Assembly: GCA_017881145.1 (NCBI GenBank)
Contig: JADGRG010000537.1
Coordinates: 1-8,683 of the forward strand
DNA length: 8,683 bases
DNA from: Sandaracinaceae bacterium
Lineage (GTDB): Bacteria; Myxococcota_A; Polyangia; Polyangiales; JAFGIB01
Reading direction: 5' to 3'
Part shown: positions 1 to 5,675 of the stretch, one piece after another
How the letters are laid out: each line of letters starts with the position of its first letter
Position numbering within the stretch: position 1 is the stretch's first letter
The notes under the pieces: model-generated
Told to the model about the DNA's origin: nothing
Databases searched by the model: none
Seen by the model: only the letters and a program-made list of their open reading frames with translations
Position numbers and translations under genes: made by a program

Positions 1-2052
1 CACGGCTCGCCGACCGTATTGGATGCGCAGTACCAGCGAGTTGTCGTTCGGATCGTAGCCCGCGTCGTAACTCGGACACGGCCACAACACCTCCACGAGT
101 AAGCTGCCCAGTGTCCGTGGCTTGCCGCAGAGCTCGCTCGGCTGGCGCACGCGCACGCCTCGAGCCCGCGCCTTTCGCAGCACGGCACGCGCGCCCTGCG
201 GCGCATCTTTCAAGTCGGCCTCGGCCTCGGCTTGCCCGCTGTCCCAGAGCTCGCCCACGGGCACGGCGTCGAGTAACGCGGAGAGACCACCGTAGTGGTC
301 GGGGTGGGGATGCGAGAGCACTACGAAGTCCAAGCGGTCGCGACGCCGTGCACGCAGGAGCGGCAGCACGACGGCTGTGCCTGGATCTGCGCCGCCTCCG
401 GGGTTTCCCCCGGCGTCGATGAGCATCACGCGACCGTCCGGAAGATCGACGATGGCCGCGTCGCCCTGGCCAACATCGAGGAAGGTCACCCGCAACACTC
501 CGGTTGGTTTCTCCTGCCAGCGCAAGCGTGCTTCGAGCACGAACAAGAGTGCGAATGCGGAGAGCACGACCACGAAGCGGGTGCGGCTTCGAGGCAGAAC
601 GAGCAGCAGGCAGATGGCGACGCTGAGCACGAGGCACTGCCAGAGGTCGAGCACAGGCCACACGAACTTGGGCGCGAGCTGCGCGAAAGCGGTGCAGGCG
701 GCGAGGAAGGCACGGCTGACGAGCGAGAGAGGTGGCGCTGTGAGCACGGCCAGCAGCGGCAGGAATGTGGCGCAGGCGGCGTGGAGCGCTGCCAGCACGA
801 GCAGAATCGAACCGACCGGAACCAGCAGCAGGTTCGCAAACACGCCGACAGCAGGCAGTGTGCCGAAGGTCCAGAGCACGATCGGCGCGGTGGCGAGCGA
901 GGTCCGCACGCTCAGCGTGAGTGCAGCACGGGCCAACTCTTGCAGGTCTTGCGGTGGGCTCTGTATCGCGGAAACGATGGCTGCGGTGGCCGCGATCGAA
1001 AGCAAGAAGGCCGGGCGAAGTGCTTCAGCGGGCTCTAGTGCAGCGAAGAGCAAGCAAGCTGCGGCCGTGACCGCGCCGGTGTTCGGCCGGTAACCGCAGG
1101 CGACCAGCAGCCAGGCCAACGCGGTCGTGATCGACGCGCGCCAACCGCTCGGAGCGCCGCCCGTGAACGCGGCGATGCCCAGGGCGAGCGGAATGCCCAG
1201 CGCAAGCGCCACGCGACGGATCTCGTAGCGCGCAGCCAATGGCTGCACGAAGCCCAGCCAGTAACTCAAGACGACCACCGTCAGGCCTGCCAAAATTGTC
1301 ACGTGCATGCCGGACACCGCGAACACGTGCGCCATCCCGGACGCGCGCACGCTGACTTCATCCTCGTCGCTAAGCGAGTCCGGATCCCCGAGCGTCAGCG
1401 CGCGAGCCACGGCCGACACGTCTGGGGGCAGCGTTGCGTCTAGACGTGTGCGAACCAGCGCACGTGCTTGGTAGAGCCAGCGCGCTGGTGCTCGGTGTTC
1501 GATCACTTGGAACGCGTTGCTGGCAGGTAAGTTTGCATTGCCCTGCGTGGGGTGAGCGCTCGGCAGCCGCGGGTGTGGGGACGGATTGCGAAAGGGCACG
1601 CGCGGCGTGATGCTCGCGAGCAGGCGCACTCGTGCTCCTTCTGGCAGCGGCCAGGGACCGACCCAAAGCTCGGTGCCGGCGGGGATCTCGGCCCTGTCCA
1701 CCAGCCGCGCGCCTCGCTCGACATGCACTCGCGATAAGGCACGACCGTCGCGTCCGTAGCGGACCTCTTCGACGGTGCCGGTGATGCGGGCGACGCCTGC
1801 CGGTGGCAGTCGTGGTGGTCCGGGTGCGGGAGGGCCCATGGCGAGCCCGGCGCCGAGCGCCGCAGCCGTCAGCAGCAGCGGCGCAAGCTGCATGGTCAGG
1901 CGGGTGGGTTGTACTGTCGTAGCCGCAGCGAATCCGAGTCCCAGCAGCAGGCACCCCAGCGCAAGAGCCGCCGTTCCAGACCCCAGTGAGAGGCTGGCGG
2001 AGCCGAGCAGTCCAAGCAGGAAGGCAGCGGCCAGTGGCACGGGTGTCCGCAT
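1..2052 (-). CDS. comEC: ComEC/Rec2 DNA internalization channel protein, 3' end cut by window edge
   Basis: Inner-membrane channel that carries single-stranded DNA into the cytoplasm during natural transformation. The reading frame stays open for 684 codons from the ATG at 2052 to the left edge. The N-terminus has hydrophobic helices (about residues 5-46 and 51-72). A soluble OB-like section starts near residue 84 (VARITGTVEEV). The competence domain carries the family signature ASGMAHVFAVSGMHV near residues 238-253, followed by many membrane helices. From about residue 519 comes a metallo-beta-lactamase-like domain with FLDVGQGD (524-531) and an intact metal-binding motif SHPHPDH (580-586), then NDNSLVLRIQYG just before the edge. 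Known ComEC proteins are about 750-800 residues, so perhaps 70-110 are missing. The ATG at 2052 is the only ATG downstream of an in-frame stop at 2088; a TTG at 2070 is an alternative, and neither has a strong Shine-Dalgarno. The gene is divergent from the ISC operon and probably functionally unrelated to it. Confidence 0.93.
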   Translation of the reverse strand, partial: MRTPVPLAAAFLLGLLGSASLSLGSGTAALALGCLLLGLGFAAATTVQPTRLTMQLAPLLLTAAALGAGLAMGPPAPGPPRLPPAGVARITGTVEEVRYGRDGRALSRVHVERGARLVDRAEIPAGTELWVGPWPLPEGARVRLLASITPRVPFRNPSPHPRLPSAHPTQGNANLPASNAFQVIEHRAPARWLYQARALVRTRLDATLPPDVSAVARALTLGDPDSLSDEDEVSVRASGMAHVFAVSGMHVTILAGLTVVVLSYWLGFVQPLAARYEIRRVALALGIPLALGIAAFTGGAPSGWRASITTALAWLLVACGYRPNTGAVTAAACLLFAALEPAEALRPAFLLSIAATAAIVSAIQSPPQDLQELARAALTLSVRTSLATAPIVLWTFGTLPAVGVFANLLLVPVGSILLVLAALHAACATFLPLLAVLTAPPLSLVSRAFLAACTAFAQLAPKFVWPVLDLWQCLVLSVAICLLLVLPRSRTRFVVVLSAFALLFVLEARLRWQEKPTGVLRVTFLDVGQGDAAIVDLPDGRVMLIDAGGNPGGGADPGTAVVLPLLRARRRDRLDFVVLSHPHPDHYGGLSALLDAVPVGELWDSGQAEAEADLKDAPQGARAVLRKARARGVRVRQPSELCGKPRTLGSLLVEVLWPCPSYDAGYDPNDNSLVLRIQYGRRAV

Positions 2053-2143
2053 GGCCAGCGCCTGCAGCAAGGACCGTTCCCGTTTTCATCCTCGTCAAGT
2101 GCTGGAATCTATTGGGCAACGACCTGGCGCCCGCCGCTCGCGC

Positions 2144-2172
2144 TTGACACCGCCGCCACCCGCCACTACAAA
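2144..2172 (+). promoter_or_regulatory. sigma70-like promoter for the MerR-ISC operon
   Basis: A perfect -35 hexamer TTGACA (2144-2149) is followed after 17 bp by TACAAA (2167-2172), which matches four of six positions of the -10 consensus. Transcription would begin near 2179, about 45 nt before the first ATG of the regulator gene. No other promoter-like pair is evident before iscS, so regulator and isc genes are probably co-transcribed. The 17-bp spacer is normal; many MerR-activated promoters have 19-20 bp spacers, so classical MerR activation by DNA distortion at this site is not indicated. Called by eye only. Confidence 0.55.
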
Positions 2173-2185
2173 GACAGGCACAAGC

Positions 2186-2209
2186 AACTCTTACGCATGC
2201 GTATGGGTT
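2186..2209. promoter_or_regulatory. Palindrome, candidate operator upstream of the MerR-type gene
   Basis: TACGCATGCGTA (2192-2203) is a perfect 12-bp palindrome. The symmetry extends outward: C2190 matches G2205, and AAC (2186-2188) matches GTT (2207-2209) around the same centre, giving an imperfect 24-bp dyad. It lies just downstream of the predicted transcription start and ends 14 bp before the ATG at 2224, where a bound dimer would block transcription or an RNA hairpin would affect initiation. Autoregulation by the adjacent MerR-type protein is inference; no such binding site is established. Confidence 0.45.
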
Positions 2210-2223
2210 AGGTTGCAAAGCGA

Positions 2224-2769
2224 ATGCGCATCCAGCTCCCCATCGTGAAAGACCCTGGCCCTCTGGCGCCGCCCCCCGACGGAAGTCGGGACAAGCTGCT
2301 CATGCGCACGCTGCGGGTCGGTGAGCTGGCTCGCTTGGCTGGCAAGACGGTGCGGGCGTTGCACCTCTACGAGGAGCGCGGCTTGCTCGATCCGGTCGAG
2401 CGTTCCAAGGGCGGCTTTCGCCTCTACGCCGAAGACGCGCTGGTGCGCGTGCGCTGGATCGCGAAGCTGCAGGACATGGGCTTTTCGCTCAGCGACATCC
2501 AGATGATGCTGCGCCAGTGGGAGAAGAGCGGCTCAGCTCCGGGCGCGATGCTGCGTGTCGGCGACTTGCTCAAAGACAAGCTGCGCGAGACCCGCGAGCA
2601 GATTGAACGGCTCTCGGCGTTGGAAGCCGAGCTGCGCTCCAGCCTGGAGTATTTGGAGACTTGTCCAAGCTGCAGCCCCAAGCAGGAGCTGACGGCTTGC
2701 ACCGCTTGCGAATTGCACGACGTAGGCGAGACCGCGCCCGATCTGGTCGCGGGGTTCCACGCGCATTGA
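2224..2769 (+). CDS. MerR-family transcriptional regulator with a four-cysteine C-terminal cluster, likely regulator of the ISC operon
   Basis: The DNA-binding domain is typical of MerR proteins: LRVGELARLAGKTVRALHLY (residues 30-49) is the helix-turn-helix, followed by EERGLLDPVERSKGGFRLY (wing), then W78-IAKLQDMGFSLSDIQMML and a long dimerisation helix (about 112-145). The C-terminus holds C147-x2-C150-x8-C159-x2-C162, suited to binding a metal or Fe-S cluster. SoxR uses a different spacing (C-x2-C-x-C-x5-C), so this is not plainly SoxR. It is the first gene of the ISC operon, 33 bp before iscS, the place of iscR in many bacteria; no Rrf2-type gene is in the window. A role as Fe-S or metal sensor for the operon is inference. 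Start uncertain: the ATG at 2224 adds 26 proline-rich residues with coding-like third positions, while the ATG at 2302 (MRTLRVGEL) gives the usual MerR length of 155 residues. Neither has a strong ribosome-binding site. Confidence 0.88.
   Translation: MRIQLPIVKDPGPLAPPPDGSRDKLLMRTLRVGELARLAGKTVRALHLYEERGLLDPVERSKGGFRLYAEDALVRVRWIAKLQDMGFSLSDIQMMLRQWEKSGSAPGAMLRVGDLLKDKLRETREQIERLSALEAELRSSLEYLETCPSCSPKQELTACTACELHDVGETAPDLVAGFHAH
2275..2290 (+). other. Short hairpin with a GNRA-type loop before the alternative MerR start
   Basis: CCCGAC (2275-2280) pairs perfectly with GTCGGG (2285-2290) around a GGAA tetraloop, which fits the stable GNRA class. It ends 11 nt before the ATG at 2302. If translation starts at 2302 this hairpin lies in the leader and overlaps the only purine-rich stretch that could serve as a ribosome-binding site; if it starts at 2224 it is coding. 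Function unproven. Confidence 0.35.
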
Positions 2770-2802
2770 CGACTGGACGACTGGACGGAAGCAGACAAGC
2801 TC

Positions 2803-4023
2803 ATGAAGCTCCCCATCTACATGGACAACGCGGCTACAACGCCCTGTGATCCCCGCGTGGTCGAGACCATGCTGCCCTACTTCACCGAGAAGTTTGGCAA
2901 CGCCGCCAGCCGCTCGCACTCGTTCGGGTGGGTAGCCGAAGAAGCGGTCGACTATGCGCGCGAGCAGGTCGCCAAGCTGCTCGGAGCTGCCAGCGAAAAA
3001 GAGATCGTGTTCACCTCTGGTGCGACCGAGAGCGACAACCTCGCGATCAAGGGGGTTGCCAACTTCTATGCCGAGAAGGGCAACCACATCATCACCTGCA
3101 AGACCGAGCACAAGGCCGTGCTCGACACCTGCAAGCGGCTGGAGCGCCAGGGCTTCGTGGTCACCTACCTGCAGCCCGACGCGCACGGCGTGGTGACGCC
3201 CGATGACGTTCGCAAAGCCATCACCGACAAGACCATTCTCGTAAGCCTAATGCTGGCGAACAACGAGATTGGCACAGTTCATCCCATCGCCGAGATCGGC
3301 AAGGTGACGCGCGAGAAGGGCGTGCTCTTGCACTGCGATGCGGTGCAGGGCGTGGGCAAGGTCGAGTTCGACGTGGAGAAGATGAACGTCGATCTGGCGA
3401 GCATCTCCGCGCACAAGATGTACGGGCCCAAGGGCGTCGGTGCGCTCTACGTGCGGCGCAGCAAGCCGCGCGTGCGCATTGTGGCCGAGATGGATGGCGG
3501 CGGTCACGAGCGCGGCAATCGATCGGGCACGCTGAACGTGACGGGCATCGTGGGCTTCGGCAAAGCTGCAGAGTTGGCCCTAAAGGAATGGCGTGCGGAC
3601 GCCGCGCGGATCCTCGCGATGCGCAACCGTCTGTTTCGTTCACTGACCAGCCAGCTCGAGATGGTGCACCTCAACGGCGCCGAAGACCCGGCGCGCATCC
3701 CCGGCAACTTGAACGTATCGTTCTCGTTCGTCGAAGGCGAAGCCATGATGATGGCCATCAAAGACGTGGCTGTGTCCTCCGGCAGCGCTTGCACCAGCGC
3801 CAGCCTCGAACCGAGCTACGTGTTGCGTGCGCTCGGTGTCGAAGAGGAGCTGGCGCACAGCTCGATCCGCTTCGGTCTCGGCAAGTTCAACACCGAGGAC
3901 GAGGTCGACTACGTAGCTGCTCTGGTGGTTCGCCAGGTGGAGCGGCTGCGCGAGATGTCTCCACTTTACGAGATGCACAAGGAAGGCATCGACATCAAGT
4001 CGGTGACCTGGGCAGCGCACTAA
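2803..4023 (+). CDS. iscS: Cysteine desulfurase IscS
   Basis: PLP-dependent enzyme that converts L-cysteine to alanine and holds the sulfur as a persulfide, passed to IscU for cluster assembly and usually also to tRNA thiolation. At 406 residues it is nearly the length of E. coli IscS (404), and it aligns from the first residues (MKLPIY) to the last (WAAH here, WAHH in E. coli, recalled from memory). Visible motifs: TSGATESDNLAIKG (71-84, PLP phosphate contact), KTEHKAVLDTC (100-110, His104 stacking on PLP), HCDAVQGVGK (177-186, Asp179 and Gln182), SISAHKMYGPKG (200-211, Schiff-base Lys205), and the catalytic-loop SSGSACTSASLEPSYVLRAL (325-344, Cys330). The long Cys loop marks it as the IscS/NifS class rather than SufS. 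A weak GGAAG lies 11 nt before the ATG. It follows the MerR-type gene by 33 bp and is separated from iscU by the hairpin array. Confidence 0.98.
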   Translation: MKLPIYMDNAATTPCDPRVVETMLPYFTEKFGNAASRSHSFGWVAEEAVDYAREQVAKLLGAASEKEIVFTSGATESDNLAIKGVANFYAEKGNHIITCKTEHKAVLDTCKRLERQGFVVTYLQPDAHGVVTPDDVRKAITDKTILVSLMLANNEIGTVHPIAEIGKVTREKGVLLHCDAVQGVGKVEFDVEKMNVDLASISAHKMYGPKGVGALYVRRSKPRVRIVAEMDGGGHERGNRSGTLNVTGIVGFGKAAELALKEWRADAARILAMRNRLFRSLTSQLEMVHLNGAEDPARIPGNLNVSFSFVEGEAMMMAIKDVAVSSGSACTSASLEPSYVLRALGVEEELAHSSIRFGLGKFNTEDEVDYVAALVVRQVERLREMSPLYEMHKEGIDIKSVTWAAH

Positions 4024-4178
4024 TGACATACCACCAAAGCAGCCTCCGGCTCTTTGGTGAGCTCGTTACATACCCGCCGAGCAGCCAACGGCTCTCGGCG
4101 TAGTTACATACCCGCCGAGCAGCCAACGGCTCTCGGCGTAGTTACATACCCGCCGAACAGCCTGCGGCTCTCGGCGTA
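4023..4178 (+). repeat. Tandem array of four hairpin-forming units between iscS and iscU
   Basis: Two identical 38-bp units (4065-4102, 4103-4140), a third of the same length with three changes (4141-4178), and a diverged leading unit of about 42 bp (4023-4064) fill nearly the whole gap. Each unit is a short linker (GTTACATACC) plus a hairpin with lower arms CGCCGAG and CTCGGCG, one bulged C, upper arms AGCC and GGCT, and a 3-nt loop (AAC, AAC, TGC; TCC in the first unit). Hairpins span 4032-4059, 4075-4100, 4113-4138 and 4151-4176. In the first unit the lower arms are CACCAAAG and CTTTGGTG: both sides changed together, so pairing is kept. There is no U-tract, so simple intrinsic termination is unlikely. 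Candidate roles are mRNA processing or stabilisation of the iscS 3' end, or a REP-like mobile palindrome; none is proven. Confidence 0.9.
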
Positions 4179-4182
4179 GGAG
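4178..4182 (+). promoter_or_regulatory. Ribosome-binding site of iscU, abutting the last hairpin
   Basis: AGGAG lies 9 nt before the iscU ATG, the best Shine-Dalgarno in the operon. It starts two bases after the last paired base (4176) of the fourth hairpin, so folding or a bound factor there could affect ribosome access. Confidence 0.7.
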
Positions 4183-4191
4183 CAGAAGATC

Positions 4192-4641
4192 ATGGCCTAT
4201 TCGAAAGAAGTCATCGAGCACTACGAGCAGCCGCGCAACGTCGGCACGCTCGACAAAGAAGACCCAACCGTGGGCACGGGCTTGGTCGGTGCGCCGGCCT
4301 GCGGCGACGTGATGCGTCTGCAGATCAAAGTGAACCCCGAGACCAACGTGGTCGAGGATGCAAAGTTCAAGACCTTCGGTTGCGGTAGCGCGATTGCGTC
4401 GTCTTCGCTTGTGACCGAGTGGGTCAAGGGCAAGACCATCGACGAAGCGTTGACGCTCAAGAACTCGCAGATCGTCGAAGAACTGAACCTGCCGCCGGTC
4501 AAGATTCACTGCTCGGTGTTGGCGGAAGACGCCATCAAGAGCGCCATCGCGGATTTTCGCAAGAAGCAAGCTGAGCGCAACGGCGAGCGTAAGGCCGAGA
4601 ATGCCGCCCCTGCCGCGCAACCGAGTCAGGGCGGAAAGTAA
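4192..4641 (+). CDS. iscU: Fe-S cluster assembly scaffold IscU
   Basis: Scaffold on which [2Fe-2S] clusters form from IscS sulfur and iron before transfer to target proteins. The first ~125 residues follow E. coli IscU closely (MAYS...HYE.PRNVG, VGAPACGDVM, FKTFGCGSAIASSSLVTEWVKGK). Cluster ligands and helper are present: Cys37, Asp39, Cys64, His106 and Cys107. The LPPVK motif (100-104) recognised by the HscA chaperone is intact, which fits hscA and hscB downstream. At 149 residues it is about 20 longer than E. coli IscU (128), because of a charged then Ala/Pro/Gln-rich tail (from about residue 124: KKQAERNGERKAENAAPAAQ) that looks disordered. The ATG at 4192 has a clear AGGAG upstream. Expression may be separated from iscS by the hairpin array. 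Confidence 0.98.
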   Translation: MAYSKEVIEHYEQPRNVGTLDKEDPTVGTGLVGAPACGDVMRLQIKVNPETNVVEDAKFKTFGCGSAIASSSLVTEWVKGKTIDEALTLKNSQIVEELNLPPVKIHCSVLAEDAIKSAIADFRKKQAERNGERKAENAAPAAQPSQGGK

Positions 4642-4647
4642 AGTCAC

Positions 4648-4662
4648 CCCGGCGCGTCCGGG
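4648..4662 (+). other. Small GC hairpin between iscU and iscA
   Basis: CCCGG (4648-4652) pairs with CCGGG (4658-4662) around a CGCGT loop in the 39-bp gap between the two genes. It has no U-run. It may be incidental at this GC content. Confidence 0.3.
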
Positions 4663-4677
4663 TTAGCAGCGAGTCGT

Positions 4678-4713
4678 CACATGTCACTCACCCAGCACAT
4701 GTCACTCACCCAG
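4678..4713 (+). repeat. 18-bp tandem duplication carrying two possible iscA start codons
   Basis: The 18-mer CACATGTCACTCACCCAG occurs twice head to tail (4678-4695 and 4696-4713). Because 18 is divisible by three, both ATGs (4681 and 4699) are in frame and both give the peptide MSLTQ. Neither has a good Shine-Dalgarno. It looks like a recent slippage duplication of the translation start. Confidence 0.9.
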
Positions 4714-5112
4714 AGCCTCGGCAGGAAGTCGGAGAATCCAAGCGATCACCTGCCCGTGGCACCGGCCAACGCGGTCGACGAGAACGCGGGTGTCCGGCTG
4801 ACCAAGAAGGCCATCGAGATGGCGAAGCAGGCGCTGGTGAAGCGCGCTACGCCGGAAGCGGCGCTGCGACTCGGCGTGCGTGGCGGTGGCTGCTCGGGCG
4901 TCTCTTACGCCATCGAGTTCTCGGACAAGGTGCGCGAACGCGACAACCTCTACGACTTCGACGGTCTCAAGGTCGTGGTCGATCCCAAGAGCCTCGTCTA
5001 TCTGCGCGGCGCGGTGCTCGACTACGAGGTGAAGTTGATGCAGCACGGCTTTCGCTTCCTGAATCCGAACGAGAAGAGCGGCTGCGGCTGCGGCGAATCG
5101 TTCACCGTCTGA
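4681..5112 (+). CDS. iscA: A-type Fe-S carrier protein IscA
   Basis: A-type carrier that accepts clusters and passes them to apoproteins. The conserved core begins near residue 38 (VRLTKKAIEMAKQAL), followed by LRLGVRGGGCSGVSYAIEF (62-80) and the C-terminal NPNEKSGCGCGESF (128-141). The three conserved cysteines are Cys71, Cys135 and Cys137. It lies between iscU and hscB, as in the E. coli operon, which favours IscA over ErpA or SufA. At 143 residues it is about 35 longer than E. coli IscA (107), all in an N-terminal, polar, Pro/Asn-rich extension. That extension begins with the duplicated MSLTQ start; starting at 4699 would give 137 residues. A start further inside the extension cannot be excluded, but no better ribosome-binding site is evident. 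Confidence 0.95.
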   Translation: MSLTQHMSLTQSLGRKSENPSDHLPVAPANAVDENAGVRLTKKAIEMAKQALVKRATPEAALRLGVRGGGCSGVSYAIEFSDKVRERDNLYDFDGLKVVVDPKSLVYLRGAVLDYEVKLMQHGFRFLNPNEKSGCGCGESFTV

Positions 5113-5136
5113 GGAGTTGCCTGAGGTCGATACAAC

Positions 5137-5670
5137 ATGGATCCCTTTGCCACGCTGGGTTTGCCTCGCCGCTACGACGTCGATCCAGGTGAGCTGGATC
5201 GGCGCTATCGCGAGCTGCAGAAGGCTCTGCACCCGGATCGGTATACCGGTGCAGGGGCATCCGAGCGTCGCATGAGCTTGTCCAAAGCCGTGGAGGTCAA
5301 CGAGGCCTACCGTGTGCTGCGCGACGACGTGAAGCGAGCCGAAGCCTTGCTGGCGCTTCTCGGTCCGGCGCCCGGCGGGGAACGCGAAACGGTCAGCTCC
5401 GAGTTTCTGATGGAGGCGATGGAGCTGCGCGAGGCGCTCGCGGACGCCAAGCATGCGCGCGATCTCTCGCAGGTGCAGCGGCTTGCCGCGCGTGCAGAGG
5501 CTCTGTGGGCCGAGACGCGCCGGCAGCTCGCCGCGGTGTTTTCGTCGCTTGCGCAGAGCGCTGCGCCCGCAGAGGTTGCCTGCGCCAGAGCGCTCGTCAA
5601 TCAGCTCAAGTACCATCAGCGCTTGCTCGATGAAGTCAGCCTGATCAGGGAAGAGGCCGAGGCCTCGTAG
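5137..5670 (+). CDS. hscB: J-domain co-chaperone HscB (Hsc20)
   Basis: J-protein that binds IscU and hands it to HscA while stimulating HscA ATPase. The J domain is at the N-terminus (MDPFATLGLPRRYDVDPGEL) with the essential HPD at residues 32-34 (ALHPDRYTG), followed by VNEAYRVLRDDVKRAEALLALLG, the typical end of an Hsc20 J domain. The rest is a helical C-terminal domain (about 85-177), which in the family forms a three-helix bundle contacting IscU; FLMEAMELREAL there is a recognisable family element. Length 177 is close to E. coli HscB (171). The start has GAGG about 10 nt upstream (5123-5126). The stop is 5 bp before hscA, pointing to coupled translation. Confidence 0.95.
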   Translation: MDPFATLGLPRRYDVDPGELDRRYRELQKALHPDRYTGAGASERRMSLSKAVEVNEAYRVLRDDVKRAEALLALLGPAPGGERETVSSEFLMEAMELREALADAKHARDLSQVQRLAARAEALWAETRRQLAAVFSSLAQSAAPAEVACARALVNQLKYHQRLLDEVSLIREEAEAS

Positions 5671-5675
5671 TCGCC

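Noticed and set aside
295..1093. Plus-strand open frames opposite comEC
   Set aside because: Their biased composition (His/Glu/Gln-rich or Ser/Arg-rich) is antisense shadow of the comEC codons; no family motif was seen.
1370..2218. Long minus-strand open frame overlapping the start of comEC
   Set aside because: It is Arg/Thr/Ser-rich frame-shadow sequence with no recognisable motif, and comEC runs through the same stretch in another frame with clear family signatures.
2659..2712. Reading the regulator's cysteine motif as a SoxR [2Fe-2S] site
   Set aside because: SoxR has C-x2-C-x-C-x5-C, whereas here the spacing is C-x2-C-x8-C-x2-C, so identity as SoxR is not supported.
2768..2786. 8-bp tandem repeat GACGACTG overlapping the stop of the regulator gene
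   Set aside because: Only two full copies and a remnant; this is likely minor slippage in a short gap, without symmetry or another sign of function.
4023..4178. CRISPR-like repeat array
   Set aside because: Units directly abut and are identical along their entire length, with no variable spacers. They are tandem hairpins.
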